64,000 bases of DNA from Elusimicrobiales bacterium (GCA_028688015.1 JAQTZB010000004.1:202946-266945), one strand, 5' to 3'. Positions 55,178-63,447 are shown, counted from the stretch's first letter. The notes: generated by a model not told the origin, from the sequence alone. Program-made: numbers and translations.

Positions 55178-55981
55178 TCAGTCGCTGACGCTGAAGGAAT
55201 TCCAAAAATCATTAACGTCGCCGCGCAGGGTGGTGTCGCAGGAGGCGGCGCAGACCTGCACCAGGTAAAGGTCGTATTTCGCCAGGCCGTCCTTGCGCGC
55301 CATAACCCTGAATTTGCGGCCGTGGCCCAGCATCACCTCGTCCTCGCCCTGGTCTATCAGTAGGCCGCGCTCTCCGGGCCCGGCGAAGTACAGGGCGAAG
55401 ACGGCCCGCCGGTCGGGTTTTTCCTCGTCAACCATCTCCATGGCGAAATAACGAGCCACGCTGTAGGTAACCGAAGTGGAAACGTAGCCCTTGTCGGTGA
55501 ACTCCTCGCCCGTCTCAAAAGGCTTGTCCTGCCGGTAGCCGAGGCCCAGGCCGCGGAAGAGCACCAGGTCGCCGGGCAGCTGCGGCGCCCTGCGCAGCAT
55601 CTTGTCGAGATGGCCCACTATGACCTTAGCGTCGTCCGGGCCGGTGCCGTACCAGGTGTAAGGCTGCGGATGATAGCGCAGGTAGCCGTTTATCTCGTTG
55701 TAGATCGGGTCTTCTTTGCTGATGTAAGCCTCCAGCGACATCACCTCGTCCTCCGAAGAGCCGAAGAAGTTTGCGGAGGGATACCCCAGCGAGCGGTAGA
55801 GGGACTTGAAATCGTACGTGTGCGCTCCGGCAGGCGCGGCGAGCGGCACCGCAGCGGGTACCAGGTCGGCGGCAAAGGAAAGGCCGGCCGAACGGCTGTC
55901 GAAGGACAACTCAGCTGAGGCGTTTACGGCAATGGCGGACGCCAGCAGGCAGCCGGCTAACAGGTTTATAAATAATCCCAC
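55178..55981 (-). CDS. Exported ADP-ribosyltransferase-like protein (R-S-E type)
   Basis: This 267-residue protein has a signal peptide (INLLAGCLLASAIAVNASA). The last 160 residues fit the arginine-type ART fold. The Arg of the NAD site is in LVLFRGLGLGYRQ, the STS motif in FTDKGYVSTSVTYSVARYF, and the ExE pair in GEDEVMLGHGRKFRVMARKD. These are the three landmarks of R-S-E mono-ADP-ribosyltransferases, which move ADP-ribose from NAD to Arg side chains of proteins. The GTG is exactly six bases after TATAAT. No inhibitor or immunity gene is evident. Substrate unknown. Confidence 0.75.
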   Translation of the reverse strand: MGLFINLLAGCLLASAIAVNASAELSFDSRSAGLSFAADLVPAAVPLAAPAGAHTYDFKSLYRSLGYPSANFFGSSEDEVMSLEAYISKEDPIYNEINGYLRYHPQPYTWYGTGPDDAKVIVGHLDKMLRRAPQLPGDLVLFRGLGLGYRQDKPFETGEEFTDKGYVSTSVTYSVARYFAMEMVDEEKPDRRAVFALYFAGPGERGLLIDQGEDEVMLGHGRKFRVMARKDGLAKYDLYLVQVCAASCDTTLRGDVNDFWNSFSVSD

Positions 55982-56076
55982 GAAAATATTATAGCCCCCG
56001 CGCAGCTAAGGAGCAGGGGCCATAGGGACTAGGCCCGCCCGGTTTTTTGGTCTTTCGGACTCTGGGCCCCTTCAGG

Positions 56077-56093
56077 GATCAGCGTCCCCTTTG
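56077..56093 (-). repeat. REP-like motif, truncated
   Basis: AGGGGACGCTGATCCC on the minus strand, overlapping the end of plsY. Confidence 0.45.
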
Positions 56094-56687
56094 CCCCTTG
56101 GCAGCGTCCCTTACCGTGCGGTCCGCCCTGAGGCTGACCGCCATTATAAGCGCCATGCCCGCGGCCAGACTGACGCACATCGCCGTGTCTATCGGCCGCC
56201 CCAGCAGCCAAGCTGACCCCGGGTAGGACAGCGGCAGTATGCCGAGCGCGGCCAGCCCGGAATGGTAGTACTTCCTTGTTACAACATACAGCACCAGGAA
56301 AAGCAGGGCCGTGAAAACGATCAGCGGCAGATTGAACAGGTAAGCGGCCGCCCCCACCAGGCTGGCTATGCCTTTGCCTCCCCTGAAACGCAACTGGGCC
56401 GGGAAAATATGCCCCAGCAGCACGGCGGGCAGAGTGAGGGCCGGCAGCAGCGGGTTACCGGGGAACAGCAGGGCGGCCACCTTGAGCGCGGCCAGCATTT
56501 TTACCGCGTCGAAAAGCATCACTGCCAGGAACCCGCGCTTGCCCAGCAGGCGGCCCGCGTTGGTGGCGCCAGCATTGCCGCTGCCCAGCGCGCGTATATC
56601 CCCGCCGGACTTGAGCTTAACCGCGTAATACCCGCCGTTAAGGCAGCCCACCATGTATGCCGCGACCAACCACAGAAGTATAGCCAT
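56079..56687 (-). CDS. plsY: Glycerol-3-phosphate acyltransferase
   Basis: PlsY acylates glycerol-3-phosphate with acyl-phosphate in the first step of phospholipid synthesis. The 202-residue protein has five to seven membrane helices. Three conserved loops are present: DIRALGSGNAGATNAGRLLG, AGHIFPAQ-type GHIFPAQLRFRGGKGIAS, and the later GMALIMAVSLRADRTVRDAA region. The last codons overlap a REP-like motif. It is a single gene with a TAGAAT box about 28 bases upstream and GAGGAAATGGAAC before the ATG. Confidence 0.93.
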   Translation of the reverse strand: MAILLWLVAAYMVGCLNGGYYAVKLKSGGDIRALGSGNAGATNAGRLLGKRGFLAVMLFDAVKMLAALKVAALLFPGNPLLPALTLPAVLLGHIFPAQLRFRGGKGIASLVGAAAYLFNLPLIVFTALLFLVLYVVTRKYYHSGLAALGILPLSYPGSAWLLGRPIDTAMCVSLAAGMALIMAVSLRADRTVRDAAKGQRGR

Positions 56688-56714
56688 GTTCCATTTCCTC
56701 GGAATTCCCCTACA

Positions 56715-56750
56715 ATTCTACAAAACAAAACCGCCGGGCTTCCCCGGCGG
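56715..56750 (-). terminator. Terminator hairpin fused to TAGAAT box
   Basis: CCGCCGGG (56731-56738) with CCCGGCGG (56743-56750), loop CTTC, then TTTTGTTTTG and TAGAAT (56715-56720). It ends the FlgO-like gene and precedes plsY. Confidence 0.85.
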
Positions 56751-56768
56751 TAGGAATCAGCGTCCCCG
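56751..56768 (-). repeat. REP-like motif, partial
   Basis: CGGGGACGCTGATTCCTA on the minus strand, directly attached to the hairpin at 56731-56750. Confidence 0.5.
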
Positions 56769-56788
56769 ATTCCCTTTATCCACTATTG

Positions 56789-57958
56789 TCAGAAATTTAT
56801 GGACAGCGAAAGTTCCGGGCTGAAAGCCGGTACGGAGACTTTCTTCATAGCGATATCGGAAGTCTCCTGTGTGGTTGAATTCTTAAATCGCAACCCTGTT
56901 TCAAATTCCGTATCTCCGGCGTTCAAGTTACCGAAAAGCTCCAGCCCTATCCGCGGAGAAGGCCGCCATTGCAGTCCGGCGCGCAGTACTCCATAAAAGA
57001 CCTCACTAGCGTAGAATTTTCCCCTGCCTCGCTCCAGCGTCCCCGATGAACCGCTATAGGAATGAGAAACCTCCATCCAACAGATCCCGGCACCGGCCAA
57101 CAGGCGGAGCTTATCGCTGGAGCTTAGTACCCGATTCATAAGGAACCGGATATCCCTGGCTTTTGCGGTCATTTTAGGAGGATCTGATAGACTTGCACCC
57201 TGAATGAGAATGTCAGTATCAAAAGTGTATGAATTGGGATATAACGCGGCGTCTGCCGCCCATTTTTTATTGAACCAGTATCGCACCCCCAACCCGACAG
57301 GAGTCATGTTTTTAGTTCCGATATTGGCCGCATCAGTAGCGGTGGTCCCAAAAGCTGTCTGTGCGCCCAGACTTTTACCAGACAGCCTTGCATATTTAAC
57401 GGAAAGGTAAAGGCTCAGCGCCCCGCTCTCAGGAACCAGTACCAAATAACGCTCCGCGTCCTCGTCGAAGGTTTTTACCGGGACCTCCGTAATTTCAGAG
57501 GCTATCATTTCCCCAGTTTCGGCACTTATCAACTTAGAGGTAAGCTGGTAGGAGTTCCCCATCTGTATCACATTCCCCAGCACAAGAAGTTTTGCCCCGG
57601 CCAGTTTACCTATTTGTGCGGCTGTTTCCGAGTCCACGGCTCCGGAAAGGCCGAGTTTCTGCTCTTTCATTACTTCTTCGATCTGCGCACGCTCGATTAT
57701 CGTGAATTTCCCGAGTTTAAGCAGGTCTTTGGTCAATATTTCACTAACCGCAAAATTGACCTTCTTTTTTGAAAGTTTTTCATCGGCCTGAAAAGGAAAA
57801 ACCGCCAGAGTGGCGGAAGTAATGTTACGGCCTTCCGCAGCCTCGGTCAATTTCAAAGCCGTCTTCTCAAGCTTTGAGTCCAACACTGAAGCCCGGAGCG
57901 GACTAATCAAGACTGTCAAAATCCAGACGGAGAGTAGTGCAATACTGAATCGCTTCAT
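56789..57958 (-). CDS. FlgO/CsgG-like domain fused to an outer-membrane barrel
   Basis: This 389-residue exported protein (MKRFSIALLSVWILTVLISP) has a FlgO/CsgG-like N-terminal half: TLAVFPFQADEKLSKKKVNF, LGKFTIIERAQIEEVMKEQK and AGAKLLVLGNVIQMGNSYQL. The second half, from about residue 180, is a predicted beta-barrel of amphipathic strands (LYLSVKYARLSGKS, PVGLGVRYWFNKKWAADAAL) ending in the C-terminal aromatic residue F (PELSLSINF), as outer-membrane barrels do. The combination suggests an outer-membrane assembly or secretion component. GGGGGAATT precedes the ATG. Confidence 0.82.
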   Translation of the reverse strand: MKRFSIALLSVWILTVLISPLRASVLDSKLEKTALKLTEAAEGRNITSATLAVFPFQADEKLSKKKVNFAVSEILTKDLLKLGKFTIIERAQIEEVMKEQKLGLSGAVDSETAAQIGKLAGAKLLVLGNVIQMGNSYQLTSKLISAETGEMIASEITEVPVKTFDEDAERYLVLVPESGALSLYLSVKYARLSGKSLGAQTAFGTTATDAANIGTKNMTPVGLGVRYWFNKKWAADAALYPNSYTFDTDILIQGASLSDPPKMTAKARDIRFLMNRVLSSSDKLRLLAGAGICWMEVSHSYSGSSGTLERGRGKFYASEVFYGVLRAGLQWRPSPRIGLELFGNLNAGDTEFETGLRFKNSTTQETSDIAMKKVSVPAFSPELSLSINF

Positions 57959-58025
57959 AATTCCCCCTTATACCCAACACCCAGTGTATTACATTCTGAC
58001 AAAACCGGCAACATGGCAAACAAAA

Positions 58026-58045
58026 CCGCCGGGCTTCCCCGGCGG
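58026..58045 (-). terminator. Terminator hairpin
   Basis: CCGCCGGG (58026-58033) with CCCGGCGG (58038-58045), loop CTTC, followed by TTTTGTTTGCC on the minus strand. No TAGAAT box here. Confidence 0.8.
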
Positions 58046-58076
58046 CCTGGCCTTAAAAGGCTCCTGCTGCCTTTTC

Positions 58077-58418
58077 TCAATCGCCTTTTGGCTTCACGGT
58101 GTCCTTCTCAACCATCAACACAACGGTCTTCTCTTTGGCGCGGGTGCGGTGCAGCACGGTGCGCGGTACCGTGTAGCCCTGGCCCGGCAGCAGCTCGTGC
58201 GTGGCGCCCTCCAAGTCCAGCAGCAGGCGGCCGCTCAGCACGAAGAACAGCTCGTCCTCCTGGTCGTGCTTGTGCCAGTGGAACTCGCCGTCGAAGATGC
58301 CCAGCCGCACCACGCAGTCGTTCACCTGCGTCAGGTTGAAGTTGATCCACTTCTCCCTGTTGGCCTCCACCATCTTGTTCACGTCTATCACTGCGCCCTG
58401 TCCGAATTTTCCGTTCAT
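58077..58418 (-). CDS. Single-domain cupin protein
   Basis: This 113-residue cupin has the metal-binding motif EFHWHKHDQEDELFFVLSGR (two His and a Glu) and the second motif GYTVPRTVLHRTRAKEKTVV with the third His. Such small cupins often sequester or convert sugars, amino acids or metals; the substrate is unknown. Its ATG overlaps the stop of the PhzF-like gene (ATGA), so the two are translationally coupled. Confidence 0.9.
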   Translation of the reverse strand: MNGKFGQGAVIDVNKMVEANREKWINFNLTQVNDCVVRLGIFDGEFHWHKHDQEDELFFVLSGRLLLDLEGATHELLPGQGYTVPRTVLHRTRAKEKTVVLMVEKDTVKPKGD

Positions 58419-59203
58419 AGCGCTATTTCTCCCGACGAGACTGTTACCGCCCGCCCCATCAGCTTCACCCGGTCCCCGCGCAGGAGCAGCCGCAGCGTGC
58501 CGCCCCTCCGGGAGACCTGCCTGGCCAGGAACTCGGCCTTGCCCAGCCGGGCGGCCCAGTAAGGCGCCAGCCCGCAGTGGGCGGAGCCCGTCACGGGATC
58601 CTCGTTAACGCCCTCGGCCGGCGCGAACACGCGGGAAACGAAATCATAAGGCCGGCCGCTGCCGCGCGCGGTCACGGCCACGTCCAGCATGGGGATGCGC
58701 TTGAGCGCTTCGAAGTCGGGAGCCAGCGCACGCACCGCCTTCTCGTCGCGGAATTCGGCGATGTAATACGGCCCGCTGCGGCTGACGGCCAGGGGCTCCT
58801 TCCCCAGCGCCCGCGCAAGGCCTGCCGGCGCCGCGGCGCTCTTCTGCGGGCGCGCCGGGAAGTCCAGCTCGATCCAATCCCCCGCGCGGGCTGCGGTGAG
58901 CCGGCCGCTCAGGGTGTGGAACTTTATCTCCGCCTTTTTCACGGCCCCGCACTCCCAGAGCGCGTGGGCGCTGGCCAGGGTAGCGTGGCCGCACAGCTCC
59001 ACCTCGGTGGCCGGCGTGAACCATCTCAGCCGGAAACCGTTCTTGCCGGGCACTACGAAGGCCGTCTCGGACAGGTTCATTTCCGCCGCCAGCGCCTGCA
59101 TCCAGGCCGCGCCGGGCATGCTCTTGAGGAGGCACACCGCGGCGGGATTGCCGGAGAACGGCTTATCGGTAAAAGCGTCTACGTGGAATATCTTTATGCC
59201 CAT
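58415..59203 (-). CDS. PhzF-family isomerase/epimerase
   Basis: This 262-residue protein opens IKIFHVDAFTDKPFSGNPAA, the PhzF signature. It has the catalytic Glu in NLSETAFVV, the GHATLASAHAL motif (ELCGHAT), and GVNEDPVTGSAHCGLAPYWA, the second conserved box. PhzF proteins isomerise small acids such as the phenazine precursor, but most genomes' copies have unknown substrates. It is coupled to the cupin gene and lies 13 bases downstream of the phosphorylase-like gene. Confidence 0.92.
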   Translation of the reverse strand: MGIKIFHVDAFTDKPFSGNPAAVCLLKSMPGAAWMQALAAEMNLSETAFVVPGKNGFRLRWFTPATEVELCGHATLASAHALWECGAVKKAEIKFHTLSGRLTAARAGDWIELDFPARPQKSAAAPAGLARALGKEPLAVSRSGPYYIAEFRDEKAVRALAPDFEALKRIPMLDVAVTARGSGRPYDFVSRVFAPAEGVNEDPVTGSAHCGLAPYWAARLGKAEFLARQVSRRGGTLRLLLRGDRVKLMGRAVTVSSGEIAL

Positions 59204-59216
59204 AAGTTTTCGCCGT

Positions 59217-59993
59217 CTATTTGCGCAGCACCGTCAGGGCCGCGTTATAGAGGGCCTCCAGGCCGCGCGTGGTCCTCTTGTGGTGGAACTGCGGGGTCCA
59301 CTCCAGGTCGGCCAGGGAATCGCTTATAGTGAACATGGTGGCAATGGGCACGCGCCTCACCTGCGCCGCGGCGAAAAGCGCCGAAGCCTCCATTTCCACC
59401 GTGGACACGCCCTCCTTCTGATACTTCTTAACCTCGGCCACGGTCTCCCTGTACGGGGCGTCCACGGTCCAGGTGGTGCCGGAGAAAAACTCCAGCCCGC
59501 CGGCTTTAAGCGCGGCCCGGATACCGTCCGTCAGCTCCCTGGACGGATAGGCGTACTTGGACGGCTTCAGGTAATGGTAAGAAGTTCCCTCGTCCCTTAT
59601 GGCCCGGTCGCAGACCATAAGGTCGCCGATGTTCACCCCTTTGCGCAGGGCGCCTGCCGTGCCTACCGAGATGAATCTCTTTACGCCGAAGGCTATCAGT
59701 TCCTCCAGGTTGGCGACGGCCGCCGGCGCGCCGATGCCGAACCTCCCCGTTACGCCCACGCGCCCGCCGGTCTCGTCCAGCAGGTAAGTGTCGCCGCCGC
59801 CGATACCGCGCACGCGGGTGGCCTTGTGCTTTTTAAGGATGTAATCCATCAGGCTGGCCTGGTAGCAGAGTATCATCCCATGCGGCGACCTGAACCGGGG
59901 ATAGCGCCCCACCCGCTTGAGGTACGCCATAAAGTCGCCCGGCGAGAACAGCGCGCCGCGGCTATGCTTGTTTTTCAAATTAGGAAAGCCCAT
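59217..59993 (-). CDS. Nucleoside phosphorylase (uridine/purine type)
   Basis: This 258-residue protein belongs to the PNP/UDP phosphorylase superfamily: FGIGAPAAVANLEELIAFGV (substrate loop), FISVGTAGALRKGVNIGDLM and the catalytic region GVSTVEMEASALFAAAQVRR (EMEA). It splits a nucleoside with phosphate into base and sugar-1-phosphate; base preference is open. The ATG is exactly six bases after TAGAAT with no Shine-Dalgarno sequence, so it is likely leaderless. It may share a transcript with the PhzF and cupin genes. Confidence 0.88.
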   Translation of the reverse strand: MGFPNLKNKHSRGALFSPGDFMAYLKRVGRYPRFRSPHGMILCYQASLMDYILKKHKATRVRGIGGGDTYLLDETGGRVGVTGRFGIGAPAAVANLEELIAFGVKRFISVGTAGALRKGVNIGDLMVCDRAIRDEGTSYHYLKPSKYAYPSRELTDGIRAALKAGGLEFFSGTTWTVDAPYRETVAEVKKYQKEGVSTVEMEASALFAAAQVRRVPIATMFTISDSLADLEWTPQFHHKRTTRGLEALYNAALTVLRK

Positions 59994-59999
59994 CTTTTA

Positions 60000-60039
60000 A
60001 TTCTACAAAACAAAACCGCCGGGGCGGCCCCGGCGGTTT
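60000..60039 (-). terminator. Terminator hairpin fused to TAGAAT box
   Basis: A perfect 12-bp stem (60013-60024 with 60028-60039, loop CGG), then GTTTTG and TAGAAT (60000-60005). It ends the HEPN-like gene and fires the phosphorylase gene. Confidence 0.88.
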
Positions 60040-60074
60040 CGCATGATTATCCCCCCGTATGTCACGGTTACGCA

Positions 60075-61505
60075 TCAACTCCACCTTATTAATGGTGACG
60101 TGAGTTGCTGAAAGTCCTTTCGATGATTTGCTTTATGCGCATTGGGGATATCAGATGCCAGATAACTCATCATATCCTTCACTCTACCTGAGACAGCAAG
60201 AGGTTTAATAATTTCAAATATCAGTTTAAGATTATTCTGACAGGTTGGAAACTCTAGTTTTGCATTTATTTCTGGCTCAAACAACGATAACACTACACAC
60301 ACAATGCCGTTATCATCAAGAATACCGAGAAACTTATCATATAACGGGCGCCCAGCAGAACTAACCCCGTCACGATAATTTATTGCACGTCCAATTCTGC
60401 AACGCATCACAGCTTTCACAAGCTTATACCGAACCTCATTTGGGATATCTGAGGACTTCTGACAGAATTGAAACACCTCCATCATTATAGGTGGTTCTGT
60501 ATAGAAATTATTCATCCCATCATGTGCGTCGCTCAATCTATCTGCTATATTCGATAATGCCAGTGTCCTAGTCGGAAGAGTTTCATACATACGCCCCCCG
60601 ACAGCTTTCAAAAACTCAACCCCTTGGTCTAATTTATACTTTTGCAGATTCGTGCGATATCCATCTATTGTTGCACCGATGCGAAATCTTACCGATTCCT
60701 CCGAACAATCCCACACTGAAGGTGCAATTTTAAGTATATTTGCTCGAAGTACCTGAGACGTCCCTTCAGCCGAAAAAATTGCAAATATTGTTATTAACAG
60801 ATTATGGACATGTGCCACAGCCAGATTCCTTAATTCACCATGAAACCGCAATGCTGTTGTTTCATCTATCAAATCTGGGCGCGTTTTGAGATTAGATACC
60901 AACGATTTAATTCTGATTGCTGATTCAGAAGGTCTATCCTGCAACACATCTTTCACACATGTCTGCAGCCATCCAAGCAATTCATATCCGCCAATGCTCT
61001 CAACGTTTGGATGAGAAGCTGCGACCTCATTTCGCATTGTTAATATATGATCAAGTTTCTTATAAACCACATCAGAGATTAATTCGAGTTTACGGCAAGT
61101 GTCCAACAACACAGAGTCCTTCAGACCATCCATATCAGCTTCATCATTAAAGCTGGCCCTGAGAGCGCCCCCTACAGCAGCGTCATAAAACAAATCCACC
61201 CCGTACACACTTGCTTTTTTCCTTAAATTCAAGACTACTTCATTCCAAATATAGTTCAACGCCGCATCAAACAAACCAATCGCGGTAGCACCAACAAATT
61301 TTGAGAGATATCTCGCATTCGTTTTCTCTTCTTCAGGCAGACTATCAAGAAAGCCTGGTAGGTTTACACTAAGAACACGGCGCTCTTCCGTTGTAGCAAT
61401 CACATTATCTACCGGCAATTTAAACTTTTGCAAATACTGAGCAAAGACAGCTGTTTCCGCGGCTAACATCATCGGTTCTTTTTTTTGTGGGAGATTCTGT
61501 TCCAT
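60075..61505 (-). CDS. AT-rich HEPN-like protein of unknown function
   Basis: This 476-residue protein (MEQNLPQKKEPMMLAAETAV; the second ATG is chosen because GGAG lies before it) is encoded in an AT-rich stretch unlike its neighbours. A helical N-terminal half contains ISDVVYKKLDHILTMRNEVA followed by ASH, an R-x6-H pattern like the HEPN RNase motif, near residue 158. No transmembrane segment. The C-terminal half is a helical array with no recognised family. HEPN proteins often act as RNA cleavers in toxin, abortive-infection or defence systems. That role here is inference from the motif and composition. Confidence 0.75.
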   Translation of the reverse strand: MEQNLPQKKEPMMLAAETAVFAQYLQKFKLPVDNVIATTEERRVLSVNLPGFLDSLPEEEKTNARYLSKFVGATAIGLFDAALNYIWNEVVLNLRKKASVYGVDLFYDAAVGGALRASFNDEADMDGLKDSVLLDTCRKLELISDVVYKKLDHILTMRNEVAASHPNVESIGGYELLGWLQTCVKDVLQDRPSESAIRIKSLVSNLKTRPDLIDETTALRFHGELRNLAVAHVHNLLITIFAIFSAEGTSQVLRANILKIAPSVWDCSEESVRFRIGATIDGYRTNLQKYKLDQGVEFLKAVGGRMYETLPTRTLALSNIADRLSDAHDGMNNFYTEPPIMMEVFQFCQKSSDIPNEVRYKLVKAVMRCRIGRAINYRDGVSSAGRPLYDKFLGILDDNGIVCVVLSLFEPEINAKLEFPTCQNNLKLIFEIIKPLAVSGRVKDMMSYLASDIPNAHKANHRKDFQQLTSPLIRWS

Positions 61506-61558
61506 CACTAACTCCATTTCATTACTGATATTTTCTTGCTGTATCCCTTCTGCGAAAT

Positions 61559-61584
61559 GGGGCAGGTCTTGATTCTTGACTTAA
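61559..61584 (+). repeat. REP-like motif, TCAGGTCTTGAATC type, opposite orientation
   Basis: GGGGCAGGTCTTGATTCTTG, matching the motif at 49509-49532 but on the plus strand. Confidence 0.55.
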
Positions 61585-61599
61585 GCACCCCACACAAAC

Positions 61600-61640
61600 A
61601 TTCTACTAAAACAAAAACAGCTGGCTTCCCTCCGGCGGCT
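61600..61640 (-). other. Decayed hairpin/TAGAAT unit
   Basis: TAGAAT (61600-61605) with TTTTTGTTTTAG and a mutated stem (CAGCTGGCTTCCCTCCGGCGG), between the two island genes. Confidence 0.45.
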
Positions 61641-61660
61641 CCACTCAACAATCAAGCCTG

Positions 61661-61690
61661 TAGGGACATAAGGGACGCTGATGACTACAT
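61661..61690 (+). repeat. REP-like motif in plus orientation
   Basis: TAGGGACATAAGGGACGCTGATGAC, read 5' to 3' on the plus strand in two pieces (TAGGGACATAAGG then GACGCTGATGAC), unlike the minus-strand orientation elsewhere. Confidence 0.4.
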
Positions 61691-61722
61691 GCCTATTGAA
61701 TGTTATTCCCCTTCCAAAGAAC

Positions 61723-61760
61723 ATTCTACTAGAGCAAAGCCGCCGGGCTTCCCCGGCGGC
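61723..61760 (-). terminator. Terminator hairpin with TAGAAT box
   Basis: GCCGCCGGG (61739-61747) with CCCGGCGGC (61752-61760), loop CTTC, then TTTGCTCTAG and TAGAAT (61723-61728). It ends the 61802 gene. Confidence 0.8.
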
Positions 61761-61801
61761 TCCGTATGACCAACACATAACGATATAGGCATAAACGCCC
61801 A

Positions 61802-63184
61802 TTAGCTACCCGATTCCGACTGAACACATGCCAACTGTTTTAAATATGCATTCGCTTTTTGAGTCCATTCACTTAAATCAGCACTCTGCTTCGCAGCCTC
61901 TTCAATAAATTTATTAAAGTGCTCTGCGGCCAGCATTTTATCTGCCAGTTCCTTGTGCAATAGCCCCAGAGCATAATGCACCCCAACCCTATTGGGCTCA
62001 AGCCTTAAAACTGCATATGGGAATTGGAGAATATGAGATATAAAATCAGCAGTGGCATTATGTGTCGCATCCAATGCCCGAACATATCTTCGCTCAGCTC
62101 TCTTAAGGTCGCCCTCATACGCATACAAGAATGCCAAGGAATATTCCGGTGCAGGATTTTTGGGTTCTCGTTTTTTGATATTCAACGCAGTATCTTTTGC
62201 GCACTTGAGATCTCCCTTCAAGAAATACGCTATGGCCCGTAAAAGATACGCCTCTGCGCTAGGGCTATTATTCAGACTTGCCTCTGTATGTTTTAAAATG
62301 TCATTAAGTAACTTCTCATCTCTAAACAACACCCCATCAACGAAGATATGAGAATTATATATCTGTTGTGCAATCTTTACATCAACCCAAGCCATCTTAG
62401 ATTTTATATTCTGAACAAATTCCACAACAGCACGTTCAGATTTTCCGATCCATTTACCGCTTGGATTCACAATTATTTCTTTCAACAATCCTTTTCCGAC
62501 ATGTAGATTCCCGAAGTAAAGCAGACAAGATGCGACAATATAGCGTGCGACATCGAAAATATTGTCAACAACAAACTCGCGTTCAATCAACTCATTTTCG
62601 GATGCAAACATCCACGCACGCCCCGCAACCCCGCAACCGATATCTTTTTGGTACCCAGTCCTATATTGTATGTATTGCGCTGGGAACGGATAGGTGAAGT
62701 TTAGTTTCCCTCCCGCAAAGCCTCTGTATTCCTTGCCGGATATTCTGCCTTTTGAATATGTACCCCAAATAAAAACAAGCGCCCCACTCTTTTGGCGGAT
62801 TGCATTTGCTGCGGCAGCATCTCTTACAATCCGGTTTTCAGGCAAGCGCTTTACAATAAATAATGATGAATATTTTGACCCCTTAATCTTCGCGCGGATT
62901 TCTTGCTCAATGTACTCAACATCTTTTTCTACATCCTCATCCCCCTGAGATGAAAGCAATACGCCAATCCTATCTTTTGGAAATCTGGGAACTCTCCGAA
63001 TGTACCCCCAAATATTGCCAATAACCAAATAAACAAAAAGCCATGACCCAGCTTTATAAATATTATCCGGTTTAAACCCAATACTCCAAAACATCGCCGA
63101 TACTACTACTAATGCAATCAACAGACCATCAAGGAAATATCGTCTTCTATACGCATTTGCGCATAATTTTATAAATTCATCCAT
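61802..63184 (-). CDS. AT-rich membrane protein with Rossmann-like and TPR domains
   Basis: This 460-residue protein has two N-terminal membrane helices (LDGLLIALVVVSAMFWSIG, AGSWLFVYLVIGNIWGYI). An alpha/beta region follows with RIGVLLSSQGDEDVEKDVEY and GALVFIWGTYSKGRISGKEY. The C-terminal array is TPR-like, with units such as AEAYLLRAIAYFLKGDLKCA and YSLAFLYAYEGDLKRAERRY. The middle domain resembles ligand-sensing or FlgO-like modules, but no family is certain. AAGGTAACT precedes the ATG. It is the first gene of the AT-rich island and precedes the HEPN-like gene, so the two may form a sensor/effector pair (inference). Confidence 0.72.
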   Translation of the reverse strand: MDEFIKLCANAYRRRYFLDGLLIALVVVSAMFWSIGFKPDNIYKAGSWLFVYLVIGNIWGYIRRVPRFPKDRIGVLLSSQGDEDVEKDVEYIEQEIRAKIKGSKYSSLFIVKRLPENRIVRDAAAANAIRQKSGALVFIWGTYSKGRISGKEYRGFAGGKLNFTYPFPAQYIQYRTGYQKDIGCGVAGRAWMFASENELIEREFVVDNIFDVARYIVASCLLYFGNLHVGKGLLKEIIVNPSGKWIGKSERAVVEFVQNIKSKMAWVDVKIAQQIYNSHIFVDGVLFRDEKLLNDILKHTEASLNNSPSAEAYLLRAIAYFLKGDLKCAKDTALNIKKREPKNPAPEYSLAFLYAYEGDLKRAERRYVRALDATHNATADFISHILQFPYAVLRLEPNRVGVHYALGLLHKELADKMLAAEHFNKFIEEAAKQSADLSEWTQKANAYLKQLACVQSESGS

Positions 63185-63447
63185 AGTTACCTTAATCCCT
63201 CATAATAGACGAAATTGCCCCGGTCGAGTTAAATTATTCTAGCAAATGGGTAAAACTATCATTAAATCATAACAAATGAACCCGACAACTGCGTGTCGGG
63301 GTATATAAAGTGCCGTATCGTGATTATCCGGAATAGGCAGTGGCATTTACTTGAAATAATAGCCTCGAAGTGGCTACGAGACGGGAAGAGCGAGGCTAAA
63401 CTTCGAAAAAATGAGATTGAGCCTATGGGGAACTGCGGGCAAAAGAA
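63185..63447. other. Intergenic gap between the AT-rich island and the ribosomal unit
   Basis: About 260 bases with no convincing gene. It holds a hairpin (CCCGACA 63281-63287 with TGTCGGG 63294-63300) and a TAGAAT-type box (CTAGAATAATTTAAC near 63235 on the minus strand) that may fire the island gene. Confidence 0.45.

Noticed and set aside
220..61760. Regular recurrence of CCGCCGGG palindromes taken as a CRISPR-like array
   Set aside because: Spacing is gene-length and irregular, copies lie only between genes, and no cas genes are present. They behave as terminators.
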